DNA from: Candidatus Aminicenantota bacterium
Lineage (GTDB): Bacteria > Acidobacteriota > Aminicenantia > Aminicenantales > Saccharicenantaceae
DNA: 64,000 bases
Direction of reading: 5' to 3'
Assembly: GCA_017999365.1 (NCBI GenBank)
Contig: JAGNLW010000001.1
Coordinates: forward strand, 64,669-128,668
Position 1 is the first letter of the stretch, and each line of letters opens with the position of its first letter. Below, in pieces: positions 1-8,113 of the stretch. The position numbers and the translations under genes are program-made. The notes under the pieces are model-generated. The model made no database searches and was not told the origin of the DNA. It worked only from the letters and a program-made list of their open reading frames with translations.

Positions 1-227
1 AGGCCGCCGCCCACGTCCGGAGCGGTTATCCCAAGCCGGTCGTGGCCTACGTCGCCGGACTCTCGGCGCCGGCCGGCCGGCGCATGGGCCACGCCGGGGC
101 CATCGCCTCGTCCGGCCGGGGCACGGCGGCCGGCAAGATCGCCGCCCTCGAGGCGGCCGGGGCCCGCGTCGTCCGCGATCCGGCCCGCATCGGGGCCGCC
201 GCCGTCGAGGCCCTGACGGCCGCCTAG
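1..227 (+). CDS. sucD: Succinyl-CoA ligase (ADP-forming) alpha subunit, C-terminal fragment
   Basis: The gene runs in from the left edge. The reading frame is open from base 3 and ends at TAG 225-227, leaving about 74 residues. The segment [24 protein letters not shown] is the typical SucD C-terminal signature; the His of GHAGAI is the residue phosphorylated during catalysis. The [20 protein letters not shown] tail (here [17 protein letters not shown]) also matches. The enzyme converts succinyl-CoA plus ADP and phosphate to succinate, CoA and ATP in the TCA cycle, as an alpha/beta complex; sucB-like partners and sucC would lie to the left of the window. Identity is confident; length and start cannot be judged. 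Confidence 0.93.
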   Translation, partial: AAAHVRSGYPKPVVAYVAGLSAPAGRRMGHAGAIASSGRGTAAGKIAALEAAGARVVRDPARIGAAAVEALTAA

Positions 228-231
228 CCCC

Positions 232-259
232 TTGATTTTCGGCCGGTTCGGCCTATAAT
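232..259 (+). promoter_or_regulatory. Sigma70-type promoter for the KimA-like gene
   Basis: TTGATT at 232-237 and TATAAT at 254-259 are separated by 16 bp. They lie in the 99 bp between the sucD stop and the permease start at 327. No riboswitch fold of the ydaO type is recognisable in the short leader. Confidence 0.6.
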
Positions 260-326
260 ATCTCCCATCGCGCTTTCCCCCAGAGACACCTCAGGATACC
301 GTCCAATCCCTTATCAAGGTCCATCT

Positions 327-2297
327 ATGAACGACGACAACGGTTCGCTCGGCAGGAAGATCCGGCGGACCCTCATCGGCAAGCCCCGCGACATCAAGGA
401 CCCGTCCCTCTTCCACAAGATCGCCCTCATCCCGGTCCTGGCCTGGATCGGACTCGGCGCCGACGGCCTGTCCTCGGCCTCCTACGGCCCCGAGGAAGCT
501 TTCAAGGTCCTGGGCGAGCACACCTACTTGGCCCTGGCTCTGGCCGTGGCCACGGCGCTGACCGTCTTCATCATCTCCTACGCCTACTCCCGCATCATCG
601 AGTATTTCCCGACCGGAGGCGGCGGCTATGTCGTGGCCAGCCACACGCTCGGCGAAAAGGCCGGCGTCGTCTCCGGTTCGGCTCTGCTCGTCGACTACAT
701 GCTGACCATCACCGTATCCATCGTCGCCTGCGGCGACGCCCTGTTCAGCTTTCTGCCGGCCTCCTACCAGCCGTTCAAGACCCCCTTCGAGGTCGCGGCC
801 ATCCTGTTCCTCGTGGTCATCAATCTGCGCGGCGTCAAGGAGTCGGTGACGATGCTGGCGCCCATCTTCGTCGTCTTCGTCCTGACCCACGCCCTGATGA
901 TCGGCTACGGCATCCTCAAGCACGTCCCCGAGATCGGGGCCGTGGCCGGAGACCTGAGCGACGGCTTCCGGGGCGGCCTGACGACCCTCGGACTGGGCGG
1001 CATGGCCCTGCTCTTCCTGAGGGCGTTCTCGATGGGCGGCGGCACCTACACCGGCATCGAGGCCGTCTCGAACGGCCTGCAGATCCTCCGCGAGCCGCGC
1101 GTCCAGAACGGCAAGAAGACCATGCTCTACATGTCGGTCTCGCTGGCCGTGACGGCCGGCGGCATCCTGGTCTGCTATCTCCTCCTGGGCGTCAGCCCGG
1201 TGGCCGGCAAGACCCTCAACGCCGTCCTGGCCGGGGAGGTCTTCGGCGGCTGGAGCTTCGGCGGCGCCCTGGCCCTGATCACCATCTTCACGGAGGGCGC
1301 CATCCTGCTCGTGGCCGCGCAGGCGGGCTTCGTCGACGGGCCCCGGGTCATGGGCAACATGGCCGTCGACTACTGGTTCCCCCACCGCTTCGCCTCCCTC
1401 TCGAGCCGCCTGACCATGCAGAACGGCGTCCTGCTCATGGGCGGCGCGGCCATCGCCCTCCTGCTCTACTCGCGCGGACGGATCACGACCCTCATCGTCA
1501 TGTACTCCATCAACGTCTTCCTGACCTTCTCCCTGTCGCAGCTGGGCATGGTCCGCTTCTTCATCCGCAACCGGCGCACGGACCCGCACTGGAAGAAGCA
1601 CCTGCCCGTCCATCTCGTCGGCCTGGCCGTCTGCCTGGCCATCCTGACCGTCACCGTGCTCGAGAAGTTCGGCCACGGCGGCTGGCTGACCCTGGTCATC
1701 ACCTCGATCCTCGTCGGGCTCTGCTACCTCATCAAGGACCACTACAACCGGGTCCGCAAGGGCGTCCGCGAGCTCGACGACATGCTCGTGGCCATCCCCC
1801 ACCGGGGCGAGTACAACGCCGACCCGACCGATCCCCGCGAGATGACGGCCGTCCAGCTCGTCGGCGGCTACAACGGCTTCGGCGTCCACACCTTCCTGTC
1901 CATCATCCGCGGCTTCCCGGGGCTCTACAAGAACTTCGTCTTCGTCTCGGTCGCCGAGGTCGACGCCGGGGCCTTCAAGGAGACCGAGTCGGTCGCCCGG
2001 CTCACCGGCAAGGCCAAGGACGACCTGCGCAAGTACGTCGAGATGGCCCGCAAGCTCGGCTTCCCGGCCGAGTCGCGCCTCGACACCGGCATCGACGTCG
2101 TCGAGACGGCCTCGGCCCTGTGCGAGACGGTCGCCCGCGAGTTCCCCCGCTCGACCGTCTTCGCCGGCCAGACCGTCTTCCGCCGCTCCGGCATCATCAA
2201 CCGCATCCTCCACAACGAGACGGCCTTCGCCATCCAGCAGGAGCTGCGCTGGAAAGGGATCACGACGGTCATCCTGCCCATCCGCATCAACATCTGA
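327..2297 (+). CDS. APC-superfamily permease, KimA (YdaO)-like potassium importer
   Basis: This is a 656-residue membrane protein with about 12 hydrophobic segments over residues 30-460 and a soluble C-terminal domain of roughly 200 residues. The N-terminal part carries GADGLSSASYGPEEAF, YFPTGGGGYVVA and GEKAGVVSGSALLVDYMLT, which line up with the DALSSVAYG, YPQGGGAYIV and LGEKPGLIAGGSLLVDYILT blocks of Bacillus KimA. KimA is a high-affinity proton-coupled K+ importer of the inner membrane with a cytosolic C-terminal domain, controlled by c-di-AMP in Firmicutes. Length is close to the family norm of about 610 residues. Whether this copy carries K+ or an amino acid is inference from similarity. 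It is a single gene with its own promoter; the Shine-Dalgarno site is weak. Confidence 0.78.
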   Translation: MNDDNGSLGRKIRRTLIGKPRDIKDPSLFHKIALIPVLAWIGLGADGLSSASYGPEEAFKVLGEHTYLALALAVATALTVFIISYAYSRIIEYFPTGGGGYVVASHTLGEKAGVVSGSALLVDYMLTITVSIVACGDALFSFLPASYQPFKTPFEVAAILFLVVINLRGVKESVTMLAPIFVVFVLTHALMIGYGILKHVPEIGAVAGDLSDGFRGGLTTLGLGGMALLFLRAFSMGGGTYTGIEAVSNGLQILREPRVQNGKKTMLYMSVSLAVTAGGILVCYLLLGVSPVAGKTLNAVLAGEVFGGWSFGGALALITIFTEGAILLVAAQAGFVDGPRVMGNMAVDYWFPHRFASLSSRLTMQNGVLLMGGAAIALLLYSRGRITTLIVMYSINVFLTFSLSQLGMVRFFIRNRRTDPHWKKHLPVHLVGLAVCLAILTVTVLEKFGHGGWLTLVITSILVGLCYLIKDHYNRVRKGVRELDDMLVAIPHRGEYNADPTDPREMTAVQLVGGYNGFGVHTFLSIIRGFPGLYKNFVFVSVAEVDAGAFKETESVARLTGKAKDDLRKYVEMARKLGFPAESRLDTGIDVVETASALCETVAREFPRSTVFAGQTVFRRSGIINRILHNETAFAIQQELRWKGITTVILPIRINI

Positions 2298-2302
2298 GCC
2301 CG

Positions 2303-2331
2303 TTGACAAAAGCCCTCGGGGCGGATATTAA
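2303..2331 (+). promoter_or_regulatory. Sigma70-type promoter for the MBL-fold/DUF5107 gene pair
   Basis: A consensus TTGACA (2303-2308), a 17 bp spacer and TATTAA (2326-2331) start 5 bp after the permease stop. The gene start at 2365 follows, with a GAGAGG ribosome binding site. This is one of the best promoter matches in the window. Confidence 0.7.
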
Positions 2332-2364
2332 GGAAGCGCCCCACGATCCCGAGAGAGGTGCCCC

Positions 2365-3261
2365 ATGACGAGAGCCCTGTCCCTGCTGATGGCCGTCCTG
2401 GTTGTCGGACCCGTCCTGTCGGCCGGGCAGACCCCGCCGGCCAAGACCCCCCCGACGCCGGCGCCGCCCACCGTCCAACCCGTCCGCGGCGGCCTGTACC
2501 TCGTCAAGGGCGGCGCGGGCGCCAACACGGCCTTCTTCGTCACCAGGAAGGCCGTCTTCGCCGTCGACGCCAAGATGACCCCGGAGTCCGCGGCCGCCCT
2601 GCTGGCCGAGGTCCGCAAGGTCACCGCAGCCCCGCTGACGACGGTCATCATCACCCACAGCGACGGCGACCATATCAACGGCCTGCCCGGTTTCCCCAAG
2701 GGGCTGAGCATCGTCGCCCACGACCGCTGCCGCGACGACATCGTCGAAGCGGCCAAGTCCCTGCCCGGGCTCGGCGACTACGTTCCGAACAGGACGTTCG
2801 ACCGGACCCTGAAGCTCGGCTCGGGAGCGGACGAGATCGCGCTCTCCCATTTCGGCCCTGCCCACACCGGCGGCGACACCGTCGTCCACTTCCCGGCCCT
2901 CCGGACCGTCTTCGTCGGCGACCTCCTGTTCGTCGGCCGCGACCCCCTCATCCACCGGAACAAGGGCGGCAACTCCTTCGGCTACGTCAAGACGCTCGAG
3001 GCCCTGCTGGCGCTCGAGCCGAAGGTCGAGACGTTCCTTTCCGGCCACGCCGATCCGCTCGGCCGGACCGAGGTCGAAGCCCTCCGGGATTCCATGTCCG
3101 GCACCCAGGCCAAGGTCAAGGCCCTGGTCGCCGAGGGCAAGAGCCTGGCCGAGATCAAGAAGGCCTTCGGGATCGACGACCCGCCGGACGCGCCGGGCGG
3201 CCGCCGCCGCTGGCTCAGCCTGGTCGAGACCGTCTACCTCGAGCTGACCGAGAAGAAATAG
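2365..3261 (+). CDS. Secreted metallo-beta-lactamase-fold hydrolase
   Basis: 298 residues with a signal peptide (MTRALSLLMAVLVVGPVLSAGQ) and a Pro-rich linker, then an MBL fold. The metal motif reads HSDGDH (H98, D100, D102, H103), where the usual second His of HxHxDH is Asp. Later ligands are present: H167 in GPAH, D186 in FVGDLLF and H228 in SGHADP. Metallo-beta-lactamase-fold enzymes hydrolyse diverse esters, lactams and thioesters. The substrate is unknown, and the ligand change argues against calling it a classical beta-lactamase. It is the first gene of a likely two-gene transcript, 36 bp upstream of the DUF5107/TPR gene. Periplasmic location is inferred from the signal peptide. Confidence 0.82.
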   Translation: MTRALSLLMAVLVVGPVLSAGQTPPAKTPPTPAPPTVQPVRGGLYLVKGGAGANTAFFVTRKAVFAVDAKMTPESAAALLAEVRKVTAAPLTTVIITHSDGDHINGLPGFPKGLSIVAHDRCRDDIVEAAKSLPGLGDYVPNRTFDRTLKLGSGADEIALSHFGPAHTGGDTVVHFPALRTVFVGDLLFVGRDPLIHRNKGGNSFGYVKTLEALLALEPKVETFLSGHADPLGRTEVEALRDSMSGTQAKVKALVAEGKSLAEIKKAFGIDDPPDAPGGRRRWLSLVETVYLELTEKK

Positions 3262-3297
3262 GCCGGCCGCCGCGCCCGTCCTTTCCAAGGAGCCGCC

Positions 3298-6200
3298 ATG
3301 AAGAAGCCGTTTCACGCCGCGCCGGCCGTTCCGGTCGCGGCCGCCGTCCTCCTCGCCGTCCTGTCCGCCGCGCCGGCCTGCCGTCCGTCCTCCTCCGGGG
3401 GGGCCAAAGCGGTCGAGGCCAAGGAAACCGTCCGCACCTACCCCTTCACCGACCCCGATCCCGTGCCCATCTTCGCCCGGTCCTCGATGGGAGGGCAGGG
3501 CGCGCGGCTCTACCCCTATTTCTTCTTCGACCGCTATACGGCCGAGCCGGTCGACAAGGCCTGGACCGTCGTTCGCCTGAGCAATCCCTACGTCGAGGTC
3601 GCCGTCCTGCCCGAGGCGGGCGGCAAGGTCTGGGGGGCGAAGGACCTGGCCACGGGCCGGGAGTTCCTGTACTGGAACAAGGTCCTCAAGTTCCGCCAGA
3701 TCGCCCTGCGCGGGCCGTGGACCTCGGGCGGCATCGAGTTCAATTTCGGCGTCGTCGGCCACGCCCCCTCGACGGCCACGCCCGTCGATTACCTCGTCCG
3801 GCAGGATCCGGACGGCGGCGCCTCGGTCGTGGTCGGGACGATGGACCTGCCCTCGCGGACCCGCTGGAGCGTGACCGTCCGGCTGCCCAAGGACAGCGCC
3901 GCCTTCGAGACCAACGCCCTATGGGTCAATCCTACGCCGTTCAGCCAGTCCTACTACGCCTGGTCCTGCGCCGCGGTCAAGACGGCCGACGACCTCCGCT
4001 ACGTCTTCCCCGGCCGCTGGTCCATCGGCCACGATTATTCGGTCCCGCTCGAGCCTTGGCCCGTCGACCGCTCCGGCCGCGACCTCTCCTGGTACCGCAA
4101 CAACGCCACGCCCGGCTCCAAGAGCTACTTCACGGTCGGCGAGCGGGCCGATTTCTACGGCGGCTGGTACGAGAAGGCCGATGCCGGTTTCGGCCACTGG
4201 TCCCGCTACGAGGACATGCCCGGCCGCAAGGTCTGGATCTGGGACCTGTCCCGTTCCGGCGAAATCTGGGTCGACCTCCTGACCGACGCCGACGGCCAGT
4301 ACACCGAGCCCCAGGCCGGTCGACTGCTCAACCAGTCCGACCACGGCGACTTCGCGCCGGGCGCGGCCGACCGCTGGCAGGAGCAGTGGTTCCCCTACCG
4401 CGGCATCGGCCCCATGGCCCAGGCCTCGCCCCACGCCGTGCTCAGCGCCTCGCGCGCGGGTGAGACGCTGTCGTTGGGGCTCTTCCCGCTTCGGCCCGTA
4501 GCCGACGATCTCACCGTCACGGCGGCGGGTCGAGAGATCTTCCGGAAGAGTCTGATCCTCAAACCCGAACAGACCTGGAAGTCGGATGTCCCGTTGGCCG
4601 GCCTGCCCGCCGGCGCCCCGCTCGTCGTCCGGCTCGGCGCCAAGCTCGTCTACGAGACCGCTCCGGAGGCCGACGACCTCGACCGGCCGCTGCGCTTCAG
4701 CACGCCCGCGGGCGGTTCGGCCGAGGCCCTCTTTCTCCAGGCCCGCGGCCTCGAGCGCGAACGTCGCTTGGACGAGGCCCTCGACAAGTACCTGGCGGCG
4801 ATCGCCGCCGAGCCCCTGCACGTCCGGGCCCTGGCCAGGGCGGCCGAGCTACGCACCCGCCGCGGCGAGCCGGCTCAAGCCCTCGAGCTCGCCGGACGGG
4901 CCCTGGCCGTGTCCATGTACGATCCCGAGGCCAACTACGTCTACGGCGTCGCCGCCCGCCGCCTGGGCCGCCTCGTCGACGCCAAGGAAACCCTGGGCTG
5001 GGCGGCCCGGTCGCCCCAGTTCGAAGCCGTAGCCCTCGTCCAGTCGGCCGAGATCGCGGTCTTCGAGAAGGACTTCGACCGGGCTTCGGAGCTGGCCCTG
5101 CGGGCCCTCGTTTCCGACGACCTCAACGTCAACGCTCTCGAGGTCCTGGCCGTGGCCCACCGGCTGGCCGGTCGAAAGGGCGAAGTCAAGCGCGTCCTGG
5201 GCTGGCTCGGCGAGGTCGATCCCCTCGACCACCTGGTCCGCTTCGAGCGCTACCTCGGGAGCGGCAAGCCGGAGGACCTCGAGGCCTGCCGGTCGCTCAT
5301 CCGCAACGAGCTGCCCCACGAGACCTGGCTCGAGATGGCCGCCTTTTACGCCCGCCTGGGCCTCGACGCCGACGCCGCGACAGCGTTGCGGGCAGCCCCC
5401 GAGCAGACGACCGTCCTCTACACCCTCGCCTATCTCCTGCGCGACAGCGCCCCTTCCGAGAGCGCCGCGCTCCTGGAGAAGGCCTCGGCGGCCTCGCCCC
5501 ATCTCGTCTTCCCCTTCCGTGAGGAGGAGATCGCCGTCTTCTCCTGGGCCATCGCGGCCCGCCCGGCCGATTGGCGGCCGAAATACTACCTGGCCCTCAT
5601 CCTGTGGGGCAAGGGCCGGCTCGAGGAAGCCAAGGACCTCTTCGAGATGGCCGAAGGCGCCGACTACGCGCCGTTCTACCTGGCCCGCGGCGCCTTCTTC
5701 GAGCGGACGGACGCCGTCCGAGCCGCCGGGGACATGGCCAAGGCCGTCGGACTCGACCCGGCGAGCTGGCGGGCCCGCCACTCCCAGACCGCCTTCCTGC
5801 TCCGGCAGGGCCGGATAGACGAGACCCTGGCCGCGGCCCGCAAGGCGGCGGCAGACTTCCCGGTCGAAGCGCCGCTCCAGGTCGATCTGGCCGAAGCCCT
5901 GCTCGCGGCGGGCGACCCGCACGAAGCCGCCACCGTCCTCGACGCCGTGGCCGCCCTGCCCTACGAGGGCGCCAGCGACATCCTCGGCCTCTACGTCCGG
6001 GCCCACGTCGCCATCGGCCTGGAAGCCATGCGGAAGGGGGCCTGGGCCGAGGCCGTTCGCGCCCTGGAGCTGGCCAAGCTCTATCCGGAAAAGCTCGGCA
6101 CGGGCGCGCCCTTCCATCCCGACGGCCGGATGCAGGACTACCTCATCGCCCTCTGCTACGACAAGCTGGGCGAGAAGGACAAGGCGGCCGGCTTGCGAGG

Positions 6201-6378
6201 ATCGATCCGGGACTACACCCTGACGTATTGGGACGAAGCCCAGCCCCACGGCTACTTCGGGGCTTTGGTCCTGGAAAAGCTCGGCCGCAGGGAGGACCGC
6301 CTCAAGGCCCGCGAGCTCTTCAGCCGCTCGGCCAAACCCGCGGCGGACGTCCTGGAGCTCCTCAAGAATATGAACTAG
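3298..6378 (+). CDS. DUF5107 and TPR-repeat lipoprotein
   Basis: 1026 residues. The N-terminus has a Lys-rich start, a hydrophobic core and a lipobox-like SAAPAC (Cys about 28), so it is probably a lipoprotein. Residues about 45-440 form a DUF5107-like domain (VEVAVLPEAGGKVWGAKDLATGREF, PWTSGGIEFNFG), which resembles beta-sandwich domains that bind or process carbohydrate. The second half is helical repeats of TPR type (ALDKYLAAIAAEPLHVRALARAAELRTRRG, LGRLVDAKETLGWAARSP and others). This two-part architecture is well known in Bacteroidetes and Acidobacteria, but its function is not established. It starts behind an AAGGAG site in the same transcript as the MBL protein. The next gene converges on it with 33 bp between stops. 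Confidence 0.8.
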   Translation: MKKPFHAAPAVPVAAAVLLAVLSAAPACRPSSSGGAKAVEAKETVRTYPFTDPDPVPIFARSSMGGQGARLYPYFFFDRYTAEPVDKAWTVVRLSNPYVEVAVLPEAGGKVWGAKDLATGREFLYWNKVLKFRQIALRGPWTSGGIEFNFGVVGHAPSTATPVDYLVRQDPDGGASVVVGTMDLPSRTRWSVTVRLPKDSAAFETNALWVNPTPFSQSYYAWSCAAVKTADDLRYVFPGRWSIGHDYSVPLEPWPVDRSGRDLSWYRNNATPGSKSYFTVGERADFYGGWYEKADAGFGHWSRYEDMPGRKVWIWDLSRSGEIWVDLLTDADGQYTEPQAGRLLNQSDHGDFAPGAADRWQEQWFPYRGIGPMAQASPHAVLSASRAGETLSLGLFPLRPVADDLTVTAAGREIFRKSLILKPEQTWKSDVPLAGLPAGAPLVVRLGAKLVYETAPEADDLDRPLRFSTPAGGSAEALFLQARGLERERRLDEALDKYLAAIAAEPLHVRALARAAELRTRRGEPAQALELAGRALAVSMYDPEANYVYGVAARRLGRLVDAKETLGWAARSPQFEAVALVQSAEIAVFEKDFDRASELALRALVSDDLNVNALEVLAVAHRLAGRKGEVKRVLGWLGEVDPLDHLVRFERYLGSGKPEDLEACRSLIRNELPHETWLEMAAFYARLGLDADAATALRAAPEQTTVLYTLAYLLRDSAPSESAALLEKASAASPHLVFPFREEEIAVFSWAIAARPADWRPKYYLALILWGKGRLEEAKDLFEMAEGADYAPFYLARGAFFERTDAVRAAGDMAKAVGLDPASWRARHSQTAFLLRQGRIDETLAAARKAAADFPVEAPLQVDLAEALLAAGDPHEAATVLDAVAALPYEGASDILGLYVRAHVAIGLEAMRKGAWAEAVRALELAKLYPEKLGTGAPFHPDGRMQDYLIALCYDKLGEKDKAAGLRGSIRDYTLTYWDEAQPHGYFGALVLEKLGRREDRLKARELFSRSAKPAADVLELLKNMN

Positions 6379-6411
6379 GCCCCGTCGGCGCGTCTCCGGA
6401 CGGTCCCGGCC

Positions 6412-8103
6412 TCACCAGGCCTTGTAGGGCACGACGGCGGGCGCCGCCTTGCCGGCGAAACGGAGGATCTCGAAAAGCCCTCCGGCCTCGGGCAAGAGCT
6501 TGAACTTCCAGTACCGGACGAAGCCGTAGGCGGACTGCGGTTCGAGGAGGCAGGGGACCAGGTTGGCCGCCGGCTGGTCGCAGGCCGCGAAGAAGTCGCC
6601 CTTCTTGACGGGGACCGTGACGGCCTTGGCGGCGACCTCGATCTTCGGCGGCGCCTCGTAATCGACCTCGGACGGGACGACGGCCGTGACCTCGTAGACC
6701 TCGGCGTCGACGATCGCGTCGCGGTCGAAACGGCCGACCTCGACCCCGAGGGCCAGGAGCGTCTCGGCAATATCCTGTCGCACGCCGGGAACGATATAGC
6801 CCGCCGGCCGCTTCACCGAGAGCGTCGGCTCGACAAGGGGGAACCAGTGTTTGACGACCTGGTCGACGACCCTCGTTCCTCCGGGCTCCACCGGGACGAA
6901 GTCGGCCGCCGTCACCGTCTCCCCCGCCTTCTTGTCGACGCGGAGGACGCGCCCGCCGGCGGAGGCCCCGGCGGTCCGCTCGAACCGCTTCAGCCGGAGC
7001 TCGGGCACGGCGGGATCGCGGACGTAAGCCATGCGCAGGTGGACGGGATCGTCGGCCGCCCGGGCCGCGGCCCGCTCGAGCAGGCGGGCCCGCAGGCCGC
7101 CCACCATCCTGACGATCTCGGGACCGTGGCCGGCCACCGACTCGAGGAAGGCCCGCAAACCGGCGTACTGCCAAGCCGTCCGGGCCTCGAGGGTGTCGAT
7201 ATCATGGCGGGAGGCGCCCTCCTGGATGAAGGACATCGTCTCGAAGATGCCCAGGCTGTTGCGCCCGTCGTTGAGGTCGGTCGTCGAATAGCGCATCATC
7301 TCCTCGCGCGGGCCGCGGCCGCCCTCGGGGCGGGCCGCTCCCGAAGAGGTGTCGACGCCCAGGTCCTCGGTGACCAGGTACTCGAAGAAGGCGATGTTCT
7401 TCTTCGCCAGCGCCTTCCCGACCTCGGCCAGGACGGTCCCGCGGGAAAAGTCCTGGAGGGCGGCGGCGATGTTGGCGTTGGAGACGCAGCCGATGGAGAC
7501 CCGGTAGTAGTCGTCGCCCTTCTCGTGGACGTCGATGGTCACCTCGGGCCGCCAGGCCGTGAAGACGCGGTGGATGGCCCGGACGCCCTCGGCCTCGAGT
7601 TTGACATGGTCGCGGTTCATGTCCAGGTCGCGCTCGTTCACCCGGACGTCCCGGAAGTTGCCGTAGGGATTGGTCTGGGGCATGATCAGGACGTTGACCT
7701 TCGCGAGCAGGGGCTTCAGCTCGCCCGCGGCCAGGTCGCGCAGGAGCCGGAGGATGGCCTCTTTGGCCGATTGCTCGTTGCCGTGCTGGGCCGCCGTGAA
7801 GAGGACGGTCGGCTTGGACCGGTCGAGGTCCGCGGGGCTCGCTGACGGCTTCTGGGCCAGGACGGCCAGGAAGATGTCCCGCGCCCCGTATCCGTCCCCC
7901 GGAAGGGAACGGCCGACGGTCGAGACCCGCAGCTCCGGTGTCCGGGCCGCCAGGACGCTCAGGAAGGACGCGACGGCCTCGTTCTGGGTGTAGGCGAGGT
8001 AGTTCGCCTCCTCGGCCGGCGTCTTGACCGTGGGGGGCGCGCTCATGGCCAGCGCCAGGCCCGCGGCCAGGAAAACGGGGACGCTTCTATTTATTCTTTT
8101 CAT
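6412..8103 (-). CDS. Secreted M14-family zinc carboxypeptidase-like protein
   Basis: 563 residues with a signal peptide (MKRINRSVPVFLAAGLALAMSAP). The M14 zinc site is visible: QHGNEQ (H and E, about residue 105), the substrate-binding NRDH segment after DLDMNRD, and the third ligand in TIDVHEKG (about residue 189). A likely catalytic Glu sits in GIFETMSF. The last 200 residues form an extra beta-rich domain. It is expected to trim peptides in the periplasm. It follows the ChaN-PDZ gene by 10 bp with no promoter between, so the two are probably co-transcribed. The first 11 codons and the ATG itself coincide with a copy of the GGGGACGTTTCTATTT repeat, so the native start may have been replaced; the ribosome binding site is weak. 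Confidence 0.85.
   Translation of the reverse strand: MKRINRSVPVFLAAGLALAMSAPPTVKTPAEEANYLAYTQNEAVASFLSVLAARTPELRVSTVGRSLPGDGYGARDIFLAVLAQKPSASPADLDRSKPTVLFTAAQHGNEQSAKEAILRLLRDLAAGELKPLLAKVNVLIMPQTNPYGNFRDVRVNERDLDMNRDHVKLEAEGVRAIHRVFTAWRPEVTIDVHEKGDDYYRVSIGCVSNANIAAALQDFSRGTVLAEVGKALAKKNIAFFEYLVTEDLGVDTSSGAARPEGGRGPREEMMRYSTTDLNDGRNSLGIFETMSFIQEGASRHDIDTLEARTAWQYAGLRAFLESVAGHGPEIVRMVGGLRARLLERAAARAADDPVHLRMAYVRDPAVPELRLKRFERTAGASAGGRVLRVDKKAGETVTAADFVPVEPGGTRVVDQVVKHWFPLVEPTLSVKRPAGYIVPGVRQDIAETLLALGVEVGRFDRDAIVDAEVYEVTAVVPSEVDYEAPPKIEVAAKAVTVPVKKGDFFAACDQPAANLVPCLLEPQSAYGFVRYWKFKLLPEAGGLFEILRFAGKAAPAVVPYKAW
8072..8103 (-). repeat. Relic of the GGGGACGTTTCTATTT repeat forming a gene start
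   Basis: Read on the minus strand, this 32 bp stretch matches the right half of the repeat at 61866-61897 with three mismatches, and the match includes the ATG used by the M14 peptidase. The core GGGGACGCTTCTATTT at 8077-8092 differs from the motif at one base. Confidence 0.65.
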
Positions 8104-8113
8104 CTTCGGCCCC

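Noticed and set aside
228..326. ydaO-type c-di-AMP riboswitch before the KimA-like gene
   Set aside because: The leader after the -10 is under 70 bases, too short for that fold, and has no recognisable conserved core.
291..2309. Long minus-strand frame opposite the KimA-like gene
   Set aside because: Composition is Asp/Gly/Gln/Arg-rich without any domain. The opposite strand has a clear membrane protein with promoter and family motifs.
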